From NCBI GenBank assembly GCA_009746045.1, contig RPFO01000644.1:129501-193500 (forward strand): a stretch of 64,000 nt of DNA, in the 5' to 3' direction. The notes beneath the pieces were generated by a model. That model had not been told where the DNA came from, made no database searches, and saw nothing but the letters and a program-made list of their open reading frames with translations. A program made the translations under genes and the position numbers. Below, in pieces: positions 37,126 to 49,541 of this stretch; positions within the stretch are counted from its first letter, which is position 1; every line of letters begins with the position of its first letter. The stretch is from Mesostigma viride. Taxonomy: Eukaryota > Streptophyta > Mesostigmatophyceae > Mesostigmatales > Mesostigmataceae.

Positions 37126-40100
37126 TTACTCTTCACCGGACAGCAAGATGAGACGATCTCCAACACTCCATGTCACAGCTTCCCATCTATCCAGCGGATT
37201 GAGGCATGGCTGCCCATCCTTGGGCCAGTACCCCAGCAAGATCTCTCCACCCATCGCAGCTCGTCGCTGCATCTGCAAGAAACATGCCCTTTCACCCAGA
37301 CTGGCATAACGAGGCACAGCGCTCTGCAAGTACAGTGCGGACTGGCCTTGCTCGAAAAGGCACCTGCATGCATGCGCGCATGTGAACCAGGGACAAGCAA
37401 GGGCAGTATAATCATGGAAGCAACAGCATACATAGTTGTCGTCTCACTTAATAATGTGGCAGTACTAGCCATTCACGGAGCACCGCTTATCGTAGCCAAC
37501 GCTAGCTGAAGCGCTGAGCACGATGCTTTTCATCACTGATCGATGGCAGCAAAGTAAAGCATGAAGACCGTCCCATTATGGCTGCAGCCCGCGTGGCAAC
37601 AAAAGCCCAGAATGAAGGCCTTTTCTGGATCACGTACATGTGATCGCCTTTGGCTAGTTGCACATTTCTGCAAAAAATTACGTACAACGGTTTATCCATA
37701 TCACCGCCCTCCAATGCCATGCATGCATCCTGCATGCAATGCTCCGGCGGTCAATATACCGATCATGCAGGCACCTCCAAACACTTACGCGCCTGCCACT
37801 ATACGCCTGGCATTGGCACCCCGACACCAAGGGCGCTGAGTAACTACACATTTGTAGCATCTGCAATAGACACCATGCATTACAACATGTTCTACGCATA
37901 AGAATGAAAGGGCAGGGACGTGCCTCGTGGCAAAACGAGGAAGTGCATGCATTGCCCGAATGGGAGCCATTTGCAAAGCAGACTCGAAAGTGCCTCATCG
38001 TCTCGCAGTATGAACATGCTGCGGGCAGTAATCGCACCCTGGTGATGTGCAGTGGAGTGAATGATGGGCATAATAATCTCAGCTGGTATACCTAGACAGC
38101 TGGTAAACTCAGCTGGTACACCTCAGGGCATCAAGGTCTGAACATCCTGAACAAAGTCCGGTGATTGATTCCACCCCACAGCTGCAACTAACAGCAGAGT
38201 GTACACGCAGGCACGCTACGTGCACAGGCTGCAGCATGGCATGCTCGATTAGCTAATGGCAGGATCTCGCAGAACAAATCTCAAACTGCATGCATGCACC
38301 CTTAATTCCTATTAGATTATTAGATCCACTCGTCCATTCCTTCTCCCAAAAGGAGATTGAGATGACGCATCGCGAGCCGCTGGTCCACCCAAGCCTCCTT
38401 GACCGGCGACACACCGCCACACACTCGGCACATCAAGCAGTTTAAACCAGACGTGCACATTGACCATGGCAACGCACATCACCCACTGCGCATGCATCAT
38501 CATCACTGCTGTCCATCGCCATGAGACAACCAGCTGCTATGCTCATCACATCACGCACCCACCGGAGGATCTCGTGCGTCCGCGGCTCCTCCGCCGCCAT
38601 GGCCAGGGCCTTGCTGGTTAGGTCATTGCGAAAGACAAAGGAACCGCTGCCGTCCGCCACGCCGCTAAGGACCTGTGTGCGCGAGCCCTGCAGCTCCACC
38701 ACCAGTACCCTGGGTGGGTGCATGCCCCCCCCCGGTTGATGCAGCCTCGCCCTCGTGTGTTGGATGTGGCAGATGAGCGTGGCGGTGAAAAGAGAATTGG
38801 TGTCGGCCGCGTTGACGTCCGCCTGCAGCAGGACACGTTGCGTCAGCCAAGGGGTGCAATATTCCCCCCCCCCCTAAATTTAGATGATACACCTTTGTTA
38901 TGCCAGATCGAGGTGAAAAACTGTGAAGGCTTGTCACACACAAAGAAGACAGACGTCACGAGACGTGCTTTGCGAGACCATGCAAGCGTTTGCGATTATA
39001 TGGTGTTTGCAATTGTTTGCAAGTGCTTGCAAGTTTTTGCAACTGCGTTTGTAAGCTTACGCAAGAGGTTGAAGGTGGCACGCCACTCCTCCTACGTACT
39101 TCAACAGTTTATGAAACACAACGCTCGTCTCTACCATTGCGGCTAATAATAAAAGAAAACTAATGAACAAAGCAACGCGACTTGACAGGGAGGGCAGCAA
39201 GCGGACGCTCGGCTGGCCAGGCGACCGCCAGCATAAACCCAACCAACTCGTACTGCGCTGTCTGATACGCTGGATTTTGGACCCACAAAACTCGCAAATC
39301 CTCAAAGCATGCGCCACAAACTCCCTGATTTCCATGAACAAGGTCAAAACTGCCAACCATGTCATGCCCTAGACACAGTATGCTTTCATCGTTATCACGG
39401 GGAACACAGTGTTTAACCAGCCTTCATCCCCGGCGCATGCTTTTGTGGATGTGTTTGCATGGGTGGATGAGCGCACGCAGCAACGGCCGCCCACCAAGGC
39501 ACCCACCGTGCCGATGCCCTCCAGCGAGAGACTGTCATCCGTCACCAGCACGGCGGCGTACTCCTCCACGCGCACGCGCTCCAAGTCCACGCGCCGGAGC
39601 GGGTCGCCCGACACGTAGTTGACGCGCACCTTCTTCGGCCGCGCGCTTACCAGGTGGCTGCGCTCCTGTAGGCGGGCCGCCGCCGCGCGTGCCCCCGCCG
39701 GGCTCATGAAGGTGACCTCGGACCCTGGCGCCAGGTACCGATCGAGCGAGATGATGATGGTCTCCACGTCGTTGGGCCAGCCGCAGATGAGCACCTTCTG
39801 CGGGAGGTCCCACGCGGGGGATGCAGGACCGCCGTCCCCACCCCCGCCCCCGTCCACCCGCCAGTCTTCCAGCACCGAGGCACCGCTGGCCCCCGCGCCG
39901 TCCAGACTGTGCCGCGCGCTGTTTCCCTGTACATCTTCTTCCACATCCTTCATGCCGCTACTCGCTTTTTTCCCGCCATCATGGTCTGAAATGTGCGGGG
40001 CCTCGGTGCTGGAAACGTCACGGGTGGCACCCCGCTGCGCAGCCCTCAGTGACTCTGATGTGCCAGAATCAACCATGCCTTCTCTCGCCTGCCTAGCTTC

Positions 40101-43100
40101 TGATACGTAGCTAGACACGCCACTTCTTCCCGCCGCATCCGCCGCATCCTCCGACGCCCGTTCCCCGTTGCCCCTCACGTCCTCCAGCCCAAGCAAGAGC
40201 GCGCGTCGGTCGGCCGCCGTCAGCTCCCCCATGAGGTACCGTGCCACGCGCTCCCTGGCACGAGGGGAAGGGGCGCGCGTCCGCCGCCCCAGCTCCCTGC
40301 ATGCTGACACCAGCGCCACGAAGTCAGCATAGGGGGTGGTGTGGCTGACCTCCCACAGACGCTCCATGCCCCGCGGAGGCAACCCCCTCCGTTGTGACCG
40401 GGGTCGCGCCGGGCCTTTTCCATCAGAAACAAGCCCCGCGTGGCCCTGCTTGCCTGTTGGGGGGGTGGGAGGCATGTGGACGTATATAGGCGCCTCGTCG
40501 CGGGTAGCCGGCCAACCTTCGGGCGCACCCTGAGGCAAACCTGCCCTGCTGCTGGCATGGGTGGCAGGATCCTGTGGGGGCCCTCCATGCCCCGGCGCGC
40601 TGGTAAGGTAGCCGCCCACCCCTCTGACCTCACCCTGGCTATCCTTGATGCCTGACCCTACCCGCGCCATCTCACCGCCGTGACCACCACTGCCGCTTCC
40701 ACCCACGCTGCTGCTCACGCTACTGCTGTGTTTACTGCTGCCCGCCAGTTGGCCACCCGCGCCCATGCCACCTACACACCTGTCACACATGAGAGGCCAC
40801 TGCGCGTCCCCCGCCAAAGCGTCCCAGGGCGTGTCCGCCTCCTTTCCCCCCATGGTGGAAATGTGGTCAGAGGCGCGCTGCGGCCGCATGGCCATACCCT
40901 GCCCGTCTCCCTCCCCTTTCGACATATTATTTTGCGAGCACTGACAGCCGTCATCCTCCACCACGCGCCGCACCGCATCCGCCACTTGCAGCACGCCGGG
41001 GAAGGGAGACATCGGGCGCCCCTGCATCGCCGATTGCGCCTCCATCACTCGTTGGTGCTGCGGTCTTTGTTGTCGTTGTTGCTGGTGCTGTGGTGATGGT
41101 TGCTGGTGCTCCTGCTGCTCAACGCCCTGTGGTGATGGTTGTAATGGCATGGACAGCTGCCGCCACGCGGTCAAGTCCCCCGTTTGTTGAGTGCTCACTG
41201 TGTTCGCAGTCATACGCGGTTGGATGCCGCCACATCGTTGTTGGATCGGAGTCCCCGACGAGGCAGGGGCCCTAAACGCCATGGAGCCATCACCGCCACC
41301 GCTCACACCCTCATTCCCTTGACAGCCATCCTCTTCTCCCAGCAGCTGCAGCGCCTGCAGCAGCTGCCGCAAGTCCTCCCCCGCGTCCCTCGCTCGCGAA
41401 CCCCGGTAGAAGGCTGGCAGCGCCGACGGCACGCGCAGGCCCATGTCTCCACGGCCTGGCTCCATTCCGTTCCCACCTTGTTGTGGGGACCGTGGGGCCT
41501 GACCGGGTGCGCCAACGGCAGCAGAGGCAGCAGGGGGGCCGCCGCCTCTGTGGACTACTGGCATCCGGGCATCTGTGTCGACCCCTAAGATCCACTCACT
41601 TTCCGGCTCAAACCACTCACCTTCTCCTCCTTCTCCCGTTTCCTCCTCCTCTTCCTCCACAGGTGCACTTGTCCATGTGATCGCCCAGCGACGACCAGTC
41701 CTCCGCAGCAACTCCCCTCCGCCGCCATCACCAAACCCCACATCCCTGCCCGGCAAATCGGCTGGCCGTGTGCTCGGCCCGTAGCCATAGCCGGTGGACA
41801 CCTCCTGCAACGCGCTGCCTGCTGGCGTCGTGGGTGCATCCACCAGGCCAGCGGCCGACGCCGACGGCTGATGGTGGAGGGTGCACTCACCCGCCTGCTG
41901 CATGCCCCCCAGCAGCAGATCCCTCAGGTGCTCCCAAAGGGGGGGCGGGCGTGACACCTCGGCCCGTCGCCTCGCCAACCTAGAAAACAATATAAAATAA
42001 AGAAAATCCCGTCACATGGCAGTTGAGATCCATTAGAGCGGCTCACCCAGAATATGCCATGTCAACATGCCTTTTCGGTTACAGTAGCATGCCACTTAGA
42101 AGCGATTGTAAGCGATATGCCATGTATTAACCATTTATATGCCAATCATAAGCCAATGTCATAGCGCCACCAACTACCTGACACACCCACCCGATATCAC
42201 ACCAACTGCCCATCCAGGCTTTAGCCGGTTCCGTGCTGGCATCTGCCACTGCCACACCGTGCCCCAGTCCCTTTCATGGACTTCGGCTGACAGGCCACTC
42301 GCTGCCCTTGTCTGCACGACGCAGCGTCAAGTAGCTCATCTACCACCTTCATGCGCTACAAACTACCACCATCATGCCTGCTACGGAGAATAGCACACCG
42401 TCGTGGTCATTATCAATATGAGATTGCATGCCCACACATGCATCCTTGATACATGCCGGTGCATCGGTTGGGAACGAGGACAGTTGGCGCCTGCGGCTGT
42501 TCGCCATGCATCCGGTTGACGTTGATCGGAGGCGTGATGTGGCGAGGCGAGCGTGCACGAAGCCATTGGTGCTGCCACCGGCGGTCAGGCGTGCATTGCC
42601 GACGGGTAGCTGCTAGAAATCAGGTAATGTGCGCTGGCAGCTACGGGCGATGCATTAAAATCGTGCAGACATGGGCAAGGGACAAGATGCACAGTGAGAA
42701 TGATGCCGCAGACAAACAGGCCAAGGGGCCCGAGGAGCCGGGGGGAATATCCTCAACCCCCCCCACCCGCCCACTTCCCCCCCCCCCCCATCCCCCCCCC
42801 CCCCCCTCCACCCCATCCCCCCCCCCTCCACCCCATCCCCCCCCCTCCACCCCATCCCCCCCCCTCCACCCCATCACCCCCATCCCCCCCCCTCCACCCC
42901 ATCCCCCCCCTCCACCCCATCACCTCCCATCCCCCCCATCCCCCCCATCGGCCCCCATCCCCCCCCATCCCCCCATCCCCCCCATCCCCGCCATCCCTCA
43001 CCACTACTCATCCCCTCACCATTTCTCGTCGACCGGCCCCCACACGTGCTGCGGAGTCTCCCCCCATGTGACCCGGTCGTTGTCCTCCGCCAGCACCAGC

Positions 43101-46100
43101 AGAGCATGACCTGGCAGCACGACAAACTCCTCGGGAGGGCACAAGCGCAGGCCGCACTGGACGATAGATATGCATGGTGGGAGGGCCGCGCAGGCAGGTA
43201 GTGTCGTTGTTGTTTATGGCGGTGTTGGTGTCGTTATTGTTATTTGTTGTGGTGGGAAGGGGGGAGGGGGGGCGGGAGGAGGGAAGGGAAGGCGGTGTGT
43301 CGTGACGGGGAACAGCAGAGCTTGCAAATGTCACCACCAGAAGTTGGTTCTTTACATGCGGGGAACGGAGCACCACCGCACAGGTACGGATGCCAGATGC
43401 CGAATGCTCTCCCATGTACGTCCACGTGCGAGTCGCGGCGCGCCCCCACCCAAGGGGGCCCCGCACAACACAATGCACGGCCCCGACCGGGAAACATCAG
43501 CGAGAGGTCACCTCGGGCTACGGGTGGAACCGGCTGTAAGTATAAGACATACACCATTCCGATCCCCTGCGGATGTGCCGACGCCGGTGCTGGCGTCTCA
43601 GACCCAAGCATTATTGTTATGACCCAACAAAAGGCACGGACGCACACACACCTGTGACGCATGCACGCAGTGGCATGCCTACCTCAGGGTCCCACACGCC
43701 ACAAGCGATGGCATCGGTCAGGTACGCCCCGAGCTCGCCAAAGGTGCGGTGAGCGTGGCGGCGTGGCAGAGGGTGGAAGTAGAACTCGCTGCCTCCAAAC
43801 CCAAACAGCTGCGAGTAGACCTCGGTGATGCCCGGCATGAACACCGCCTGCACCATGAGGCGGCTGATGACGTCACCGGACACCACGTGGCGCATGCTGG
43901 CGGCGTAGGAGGGGGGAGGGGGGGAGGGGCCAAGCATTCAGTGGGAGGGGGGGGGGTTGCAGAGGGAGACGCGCTCACGCACCAGTGACGTGTGCAAGCA
44001 CAAATAAAGCAACACAAACTGACCGACATCTGATTACGACAAATTGTGCCTCTGCGTCAGCCGCTAACCCCTCACACGCACGCCCACTTCCATTCATTTG
44101 TCATGAGTAGGGTGGCAGAGTGCTTTGATACGTGACGTATGCCATCAACAACACGATCGTGGTGGCTAGGCAGCACGGCTAGGCCAGCAGCTTCCATAAA
44201 CGATGGGCTACTGCCATCCCCTCGTTCTGTGCCCATCCTTGTGGATGCCGGCCAATGATTATATACCCGTTGCAACAGGGTGACCTAACACCACAGCATG
44301 GTTGCCCCCCGAGGCCCCCCTCTAATGCCCCCGCCCAAAGCGCCTGACTCTAGTGCGTCCACCATGCAGGCAGACCCAGCGCATGCCCCTACCCACCCAC
44401 CCGATTGCATCCCCATCGCACACAGGTGGCAGGCCTCCCCCGAACCAAAAATTTTCCTTGCAAGGACAACACTCAACTTCAAATCATTAGGCAGCACTCA
44501 AACACAACACTTGCCAAGCCATACACAACAGCATTCGCGTCGAACCTAGCCCTACAACCCAATCGTCCCTCACCTCCAGTGCACGTGCGCATGCCCCAAG
44601 GATTGCAGCACATCAACGTGCGAGCGCGACTCTAGCTCCGCCACCACGTGCGGGCCCTTGCGCTGGCCCCCGTCATTCCATGATTCATCGCCGTCCCCCT
44701 TCGCCCCATTGGCCCCATTGGCCCCATGGGCCCCATTGGCCCCATGGGCCCCATTGGCCCCATGGGCCCTGGACTCCCTCCCGTCCCTCATCATGTGCCC
44801 ACTGCCACTCCTTGGGTGGCTCCCATCACTGATCCATCTCCCCCCCCCCAATATGGACTGCTGCACACCGCGACTGCCTCCCGCGTCGCGTGCCACGCGT
44901 TGCAGCGCCAGTAGCACCCGCAGCACACAGGCGTCTCTCTCCTCCCGTCGCCGTGTGTGGTCGGGGGCCAGCACGACCACACAGCGCGCGCGCAGCACGT
45001 TCACGCGATGCAGGTCCGAGGGGAGGTCGGGGCTGCCCTGACGCCAGATGAGCTGAGAAGGTTGGGGGGGTGGGGAGAGAGGGGGAGAGCCAGGGGCAAG
45101 GAGGGAAGGTAGGAAGAAATGGGGGTGAGGACCGAGGTAGGAAGAATGGGGTGTGCGGAGGGAAGGTAGGAAGAAATGGGGCCGATGGAGGGAGTGGACG
45201 GAGAAAGCGGGGGGCAAGGCGACAAAGGGGGGAGTGAGGGTGTGTGCGATGGGGCGTTAGGCAGGACATGATGTACATCGTGCGGTGTGAGGCGAGGAAA
45301 CATCACCTCAGGATGTCTGCGCAAACACACAGGCGACTTGACCAGGGTAGCCGAGCTTGGTACGGTGGTCAAGAGACCAGGTTGATCGAGGGCCACCATC
45401 CGATATGGTGGCTCGCATTGTTGCGGTGGCTCGCATCGCTCTGGTGGCTCGCAGCGTTCTTCGACTAGAAAAAGGCAACCAGCAGCTGCACTGGCGCACC
45501 AACCGGTCTCCTCTACATCCACGTATGCTCTTTACGCGAGATTGCCCTGTGCAGATCCGGGAGCAGCTCCTAAGCGTTGAGCGCTGCCAGACTTGTGAGG
45601 AAGCCGTGATGAGGAGGGCGGCCGTCTGAAACCAGGTCAAGTCCAAAAACTAGAGACCCGGCTACCAGGGCAGAAATGGTGCATTATATCTAGAATACAA
45701 CAGAGGATAAATGACGTGTACGAGCAAACCACAACTACCTGGGATCCCTGCAGGGACGCGCGGGTGGCCGCGAGCTCCCCCTTCCAGTCCGCCTCCACCT
45801 CTGCCTTGCTCGTGGCGGACAGCAGCACGATAGCAACACCCCCCTCCGACCGGTTGGCCTCTGCCAGCTCGTTCACCAGCCCGAATATCTTGGCGTTGAA
45901 ACCGAGCAGAAGGATGTGGTCCGTCTCCAGAACGTCGCTGAACCCGCGGTCGAGCTCGTCGATGCGCGCTGCGATGGCCTCCGCAGTCAGGCCGACAAAG
46001 CCGCCAAAGTTGACCAGGCCCTGCGCACATGCGCACAAGCACGAAATGCATCATGCAGATTCAACGTGGGTCCGCTGCAGCGCATGTCGTGAGCCGCTCG

Positions 46101-47013
46101 CCGTGATTATATGGGTATGCGGGCATGTTGGTATGTGGGAACGGGAGCCTCTGGGGACCACGGTATTACCTGGCCCCCGCCCCCCACGGTATTACCTGGC
46201 CCCCACCCACCACCATCCCCCCTGGCCACCCACCAGGATGCACAACACGCCGGCGGTGATGCGCTGGCGCACGTCGGCGTCCGCGAGCTGCGTCGACCCC
46301 GCATCCACGATGTATAGGAATGCGCGCCAGGCGGACTCGCAGTAGACATCGGCAGGTGCCGACGATGACTCGGACACGTCGCGGGTGGTGGTAGCCAGCA
46401 CCAGCGCGGTGCCCAGCAGCAGGAGCGCCCCGGTGGCGCCGCTGAACAACAGGAAGCGGTTGAGGGGGCTTGATGTGTACACTTTGTCGATCAGGTAGCG
46501 CAGGCGGGAGAGCGGGCCACCACTGATCTTGTGCCAAGGCGGGCGCAGTTGCCAGGTGGCGGGGGGGGGGATGCCAACGGGGTGTGGCCGGCCTGGCACC
46601 CTGGATGTGGGGCGTTTGGAGTGGTCCTGTCGGTGATCCCTTGACTGTGGCGAATCTTGTGGGGGAGGAATTGTCAGATCATTGGGCGGCGGCGGGCCTT
46701 TATGACGGCCATTTTCATCGTGGTCGTCTTGCAATTCTGATCCTGTGATGCGGACGTGACCTCGCATGATCCACGAACCCGCCACCCGCCGTATGCTGCC
46801 GCCTGAAAAGGGGTGGCCCGGGTAGCCCAACCGAGCCGGGTATAGAAACGGTGGACGCGAGTCGCGCTTCACACGGTTAGTCAACCCTGGCCTCCCATTT
46901 ATTCGGCAATAAAGGGCTGCTGACGTCGCCGCACCGTGGCAGCGGTTCGCCCCTCCCCAATATTGCTGCATGTCTCCGACTCGGCTCGCTACGGGCAGCG
47001 CACTCCTCTGCAT
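37126..47013 (-). CDS. CASTOR/POLLUX-type ion channel with a giant inter-RCK linker
   Basis: Minus-strand exons are 46234-47013 (ATG), 45739-46020, 44574-45052, 43683-43896, 43020-43156, 39507-41979, 38559-38822, 38330-38379, 37601-37667 and 37126-37272 (stop). All phases match, giving about 1,630 residues against roughly 850-880 in plants. CASTOR and POLLUX/DMI1 are nuclear-envelope cation channels for calcium oscillations. A hydrophobic helix at about 178-204, a pore helix with VDAGS filter at about 236-239 and a last helix across exons 1-2 are followed by RCK modules: TDHILLLGFNAKIFGLVNEL, QGSPDLPSDL, GDVISRLMVQAV, CPPEEFVVLPGHALLVLAED, KVLICGWPNDVETIIISLDR, TSKALAMAAEEP and EILLGYWPKDGQPCLNPLD. 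Exon 6 carries about 725 low-complexity residues before KVLICGW. The two extra N-terminal membrane helices of the plant proteins are not visible. Exons 8 and 9 are small and their splice sites weaker. Confidence 0.92.
42756..43019. repeat. (CCCCCCAT/CCACC)n polypyrimidine-rich tract
   Basis: C runs are separated by AT or TCCA units and fill the start of intron 5 of the CASTOR-like gene, directly next to the donor at 43019. In the sense orientation of the gene this is a GGGGGGATG-type array just inside the intron. Confidence 0.93.
44700..44772. repeat. coding minisatellite in the CASTOR-like gene
   Basis: Tandem GGCCCCATTGGCCCCATG-type units lie within exon 3. In the gene's frame they encode an AHGANG repeat inside a loop between the two halves of the RCK module (between ...GSRGVQ and HVVAELES). 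The frame stays open through the repeat. Confidence 0.85.
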
Positions 47014-48360
47014 CAGCTAGAATGAAAAAACGGCAGCGCTCCCATCCCCGCAATTTGAAGCCCGCGTCGATTCCCTTGACGAGTTATTTCCAGTGGTGAG
47101 CACGAAACCAACCCCGATGGTACCATCAGCAATCTCGTCAGACAGCCGACGCCACTAGATACAGATTTGGTGGGAGGATCGCGAATTCTGCTTGTTCGAA
47201 TTCGGCGTGACAATAATCACCGAGCCAGAAGCCCATGATTACTAATTACAGTAAGGTTTTTACTACCAGAACGATGGAATAATGTCGATCGAGCTGCTCC
47301 GGCTTGACAGGAGTCAGGATGCGTCTAGGCAGAGCTTGCCACTTGGCAGGAGAACCTGCGTCAGGTGCTGAAATGATGGCAGACTGGCACAGCTGTCCAG
47401 TGTTCAGTACAACCCGTGAGAAAGGGAAACATCGCATCGAGGGATGAGCGACGTTCAAAAAACGAAATCGGCCGGGACGTTCCTACGTACTAGGTAGGTA
47501 CTGGCGCAGAGACCGTCGAACATCATACCGTACTGACGTGAAAATTGCATTATTTACCATTTACCCGGAAAAAAAATTGCATTATTTTGCATGTTATTTT
47601 GCCGCAAATATTGCAAACGCCAAACATCCATGCTCACTAGACCAGGGTACTAGACCAGGGCCAATTAGAGCCCTCTGAATCACCCGACGTCGGCACTCCG
47701 TCATCTGGCACTCATCTACCTAGCGGCCTTCTCTTGGGCGGGCGGGCGGGCGGGAAAATGTTTGAAATGGCGGCTGTGGCGGATTTACGATTTTCACCCG
47801 CCTACGCTTCGAGGACTGAGATAAGTTTTAGCCCATCGAAACCTCCTGCGTGAGACCTTCGTAATGAGCTCTCATTGCGCCACCCATGCGCAGCTTTGAC
47901 AGACTTATCGTCGCCCTGCCAACTGAGCCGACGCCTCGACTCCTTCTCAGGCTCAGCACTGTAACCAGGCCTTATTTCCTCAACCGCTGTCGATACGCCG
48001 GTTTCCCTCTTTTACCTGATTACCTCGCATGCCCATGCACGCGATTCGAGCTTTCTTGGGTCAATTCTGTGCAGTTACCATAATTCTAGCCCCACCGACA
48101 ATTCAGCCGCCCCTTAGGCTGTTGAGTGATGTCCGATTGGCACGATGGAGAGGCCTCCATCACATTGGCGACCTGACGAGTGGCCCACATGTACCGACGA
48201 GACCTGCATCTCGAGCTCCTCGGCCCTCACGTTGCAGCTGTCACCACGCGAGACGCCCTGAGACTCTCGGCATCATTTTTCCCATGCAATATCACGCCCT
48301 CGATTCGCAGCAAGCACAACACCTTGAAATGGCCTTTTTTTACATAAATTATGGCCCATG
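47014..48360. other. upstream region of the CASTOR-like gene
   Basis: I see no recognisable coding exon or element. A short (GGGC)n run lies at 47738-47753. The promoter of the minus-strand CASTOR-like gene should lie at the left end, but no decisive signal is visible. Confidence 0.4.
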
Positions 48361-48374
48361 GCAAGTATATATTA

Positions 48375-48882
48375 AAGAGACAACCAGCGCAGGCCAGAAA
48401 TCGGGAGAATCCGGACCATGGTAGCTCGAGCCTGCCGTTATCTTTTCCGCGTTTTCGAGTCGTTCAGGATGATGAAGATGAATGGTGATGGAAATGTGTA
48501 TCCTTGTGCATTGAAATTATGGCTGGCTTACGTGTGGAGCGACTAGATGACCTAGACGGTGGGGCCGGAAACAGCATGCTTGATCAGGGCGTGTGTTTCT
48601 AGCCTAACTGGCCGGGAGTGTCTAGTGGTGAGCACCATTGCTGCGATCGCTCTCCCACCATTTACGAGGAAATACCCGCAAATGGAAAACCACTGAAAAG
48701 GTCTAGCTAGTCAGTCATCACGTTAGCCATGCCATGATTCCAAACGTCCAAGAACTGCACACGGTGCAAAGGCAAAAAGCCGGAGGACAGCACTTTCAAA
48801 TGTGCGGCGGGAACCAAAAGCCCGCGGATGCCAGAAAACATCGTGTTGCGGCAGCGACGCGACGATGTGGACAACGAATCCA
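48375..48882 (-). mobile_element. inverted, truncated copy of the outer retroelement
   Basis: About 508 bp are the reverse complement, with several mismatches, of 54210-54740, the 3' end of the plus-strand retroelement. The 14-mer GCAAGTATATATTA flanks it exactly at 48361-48374 and 48883-48896, so it arose as an independent insertion with its own target duplication. The 5' truncation and duplication point to target-primed reverse transcription. Confidence 0.88.
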
Positions 48883-49161
48883 GCAAGTATATATTAGTCA
48901 GATTGACCTAGGAATGGATCCCACCACTCCCCGCGATGTGTCTGGCTAGCGGTGGAGTAGTTGAGTCAAAATGATAAGTTTACATGGTATTCCATGCTTA
49001 ATAAGTTTGCTCCAGATCCAAGGCCGAAATTGGCCACCTAAACCACTTGCAGTGGCATAGAAACAATAATTGATATCAGATTATGCTGTAACTTTGCAAT
49101 GGTGACGAATAATAGTTGTTCTGACGTTGTACAAAGTTCTACGCCATTTGGAGCCCTAGTT

Positions 49162-49361
49162 GGTGACAAATGCTAGCAAACTTTTGCTAGCATTTGTCAT
49201 TCATGGCCATTTTAAATCAATATTTAATCCAAATAATGTCAGAATGCCACCAAAACTTTTTGCAATCATGCCAGCACCTGACGCATGGTCTAAATAAGTC
49301 ATGTGCAAGAATTCAGATCACGCAGAGCCTGAAATGGTGACATTTGCCAGCATTTGTCACC
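49162..49361. mobile_element. 200-bp MITE-like foldback element
   Basis: The terminal inverted repeats GGTGACAAATGCTAGCAAA (49162-49180) and the complement of 49343-49361 match at 18 of 19 positions. Each end also carries an internal palindrome: 49163-49200 has 18-bp arms with a CT loop. No target duplication was found. The element lies just upstream of the split RT gene. Confidence 0.6.
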
Positions 49362-49379
49362 ATTTTTTGCCTTTTTACT

Positions 49380-49541
49380 CACAACTTTAACAACACTTAT
49401 ATTGTTGTCACGTTAATTAAGGCTGACCTTGTTCATTGGATCTCATATCTTGTTGATATAAACACCTTCATTTGTTTTGCGGGCAATGTATACCAACAAG
49501 CTATCGGCATCCCCATGGGCACTGACTGTGCCGGGCTCCTT
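49380..49541 (+). pseudogene. retroelement reverse transcriptase, left part
   Basis: One frame reads FAGNVYQQAIGIPMGTDCAG and stops at the LINE insertion. The GIPMGTxCAPLLANL block is the RT motif just before the YxDD strand in a widespread eukaryotic retroelement family, possibly Penelope-like; I could not fix the class. The gene continues at 53536. The 12-mer GCCGGGCTCCTT, at 49530-49541 and 53524-53535, is the target duplication. No upstream finger or palm motifs are readable, so the copy is also 5'-incomplete or decayed. Confidence 0.8.
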
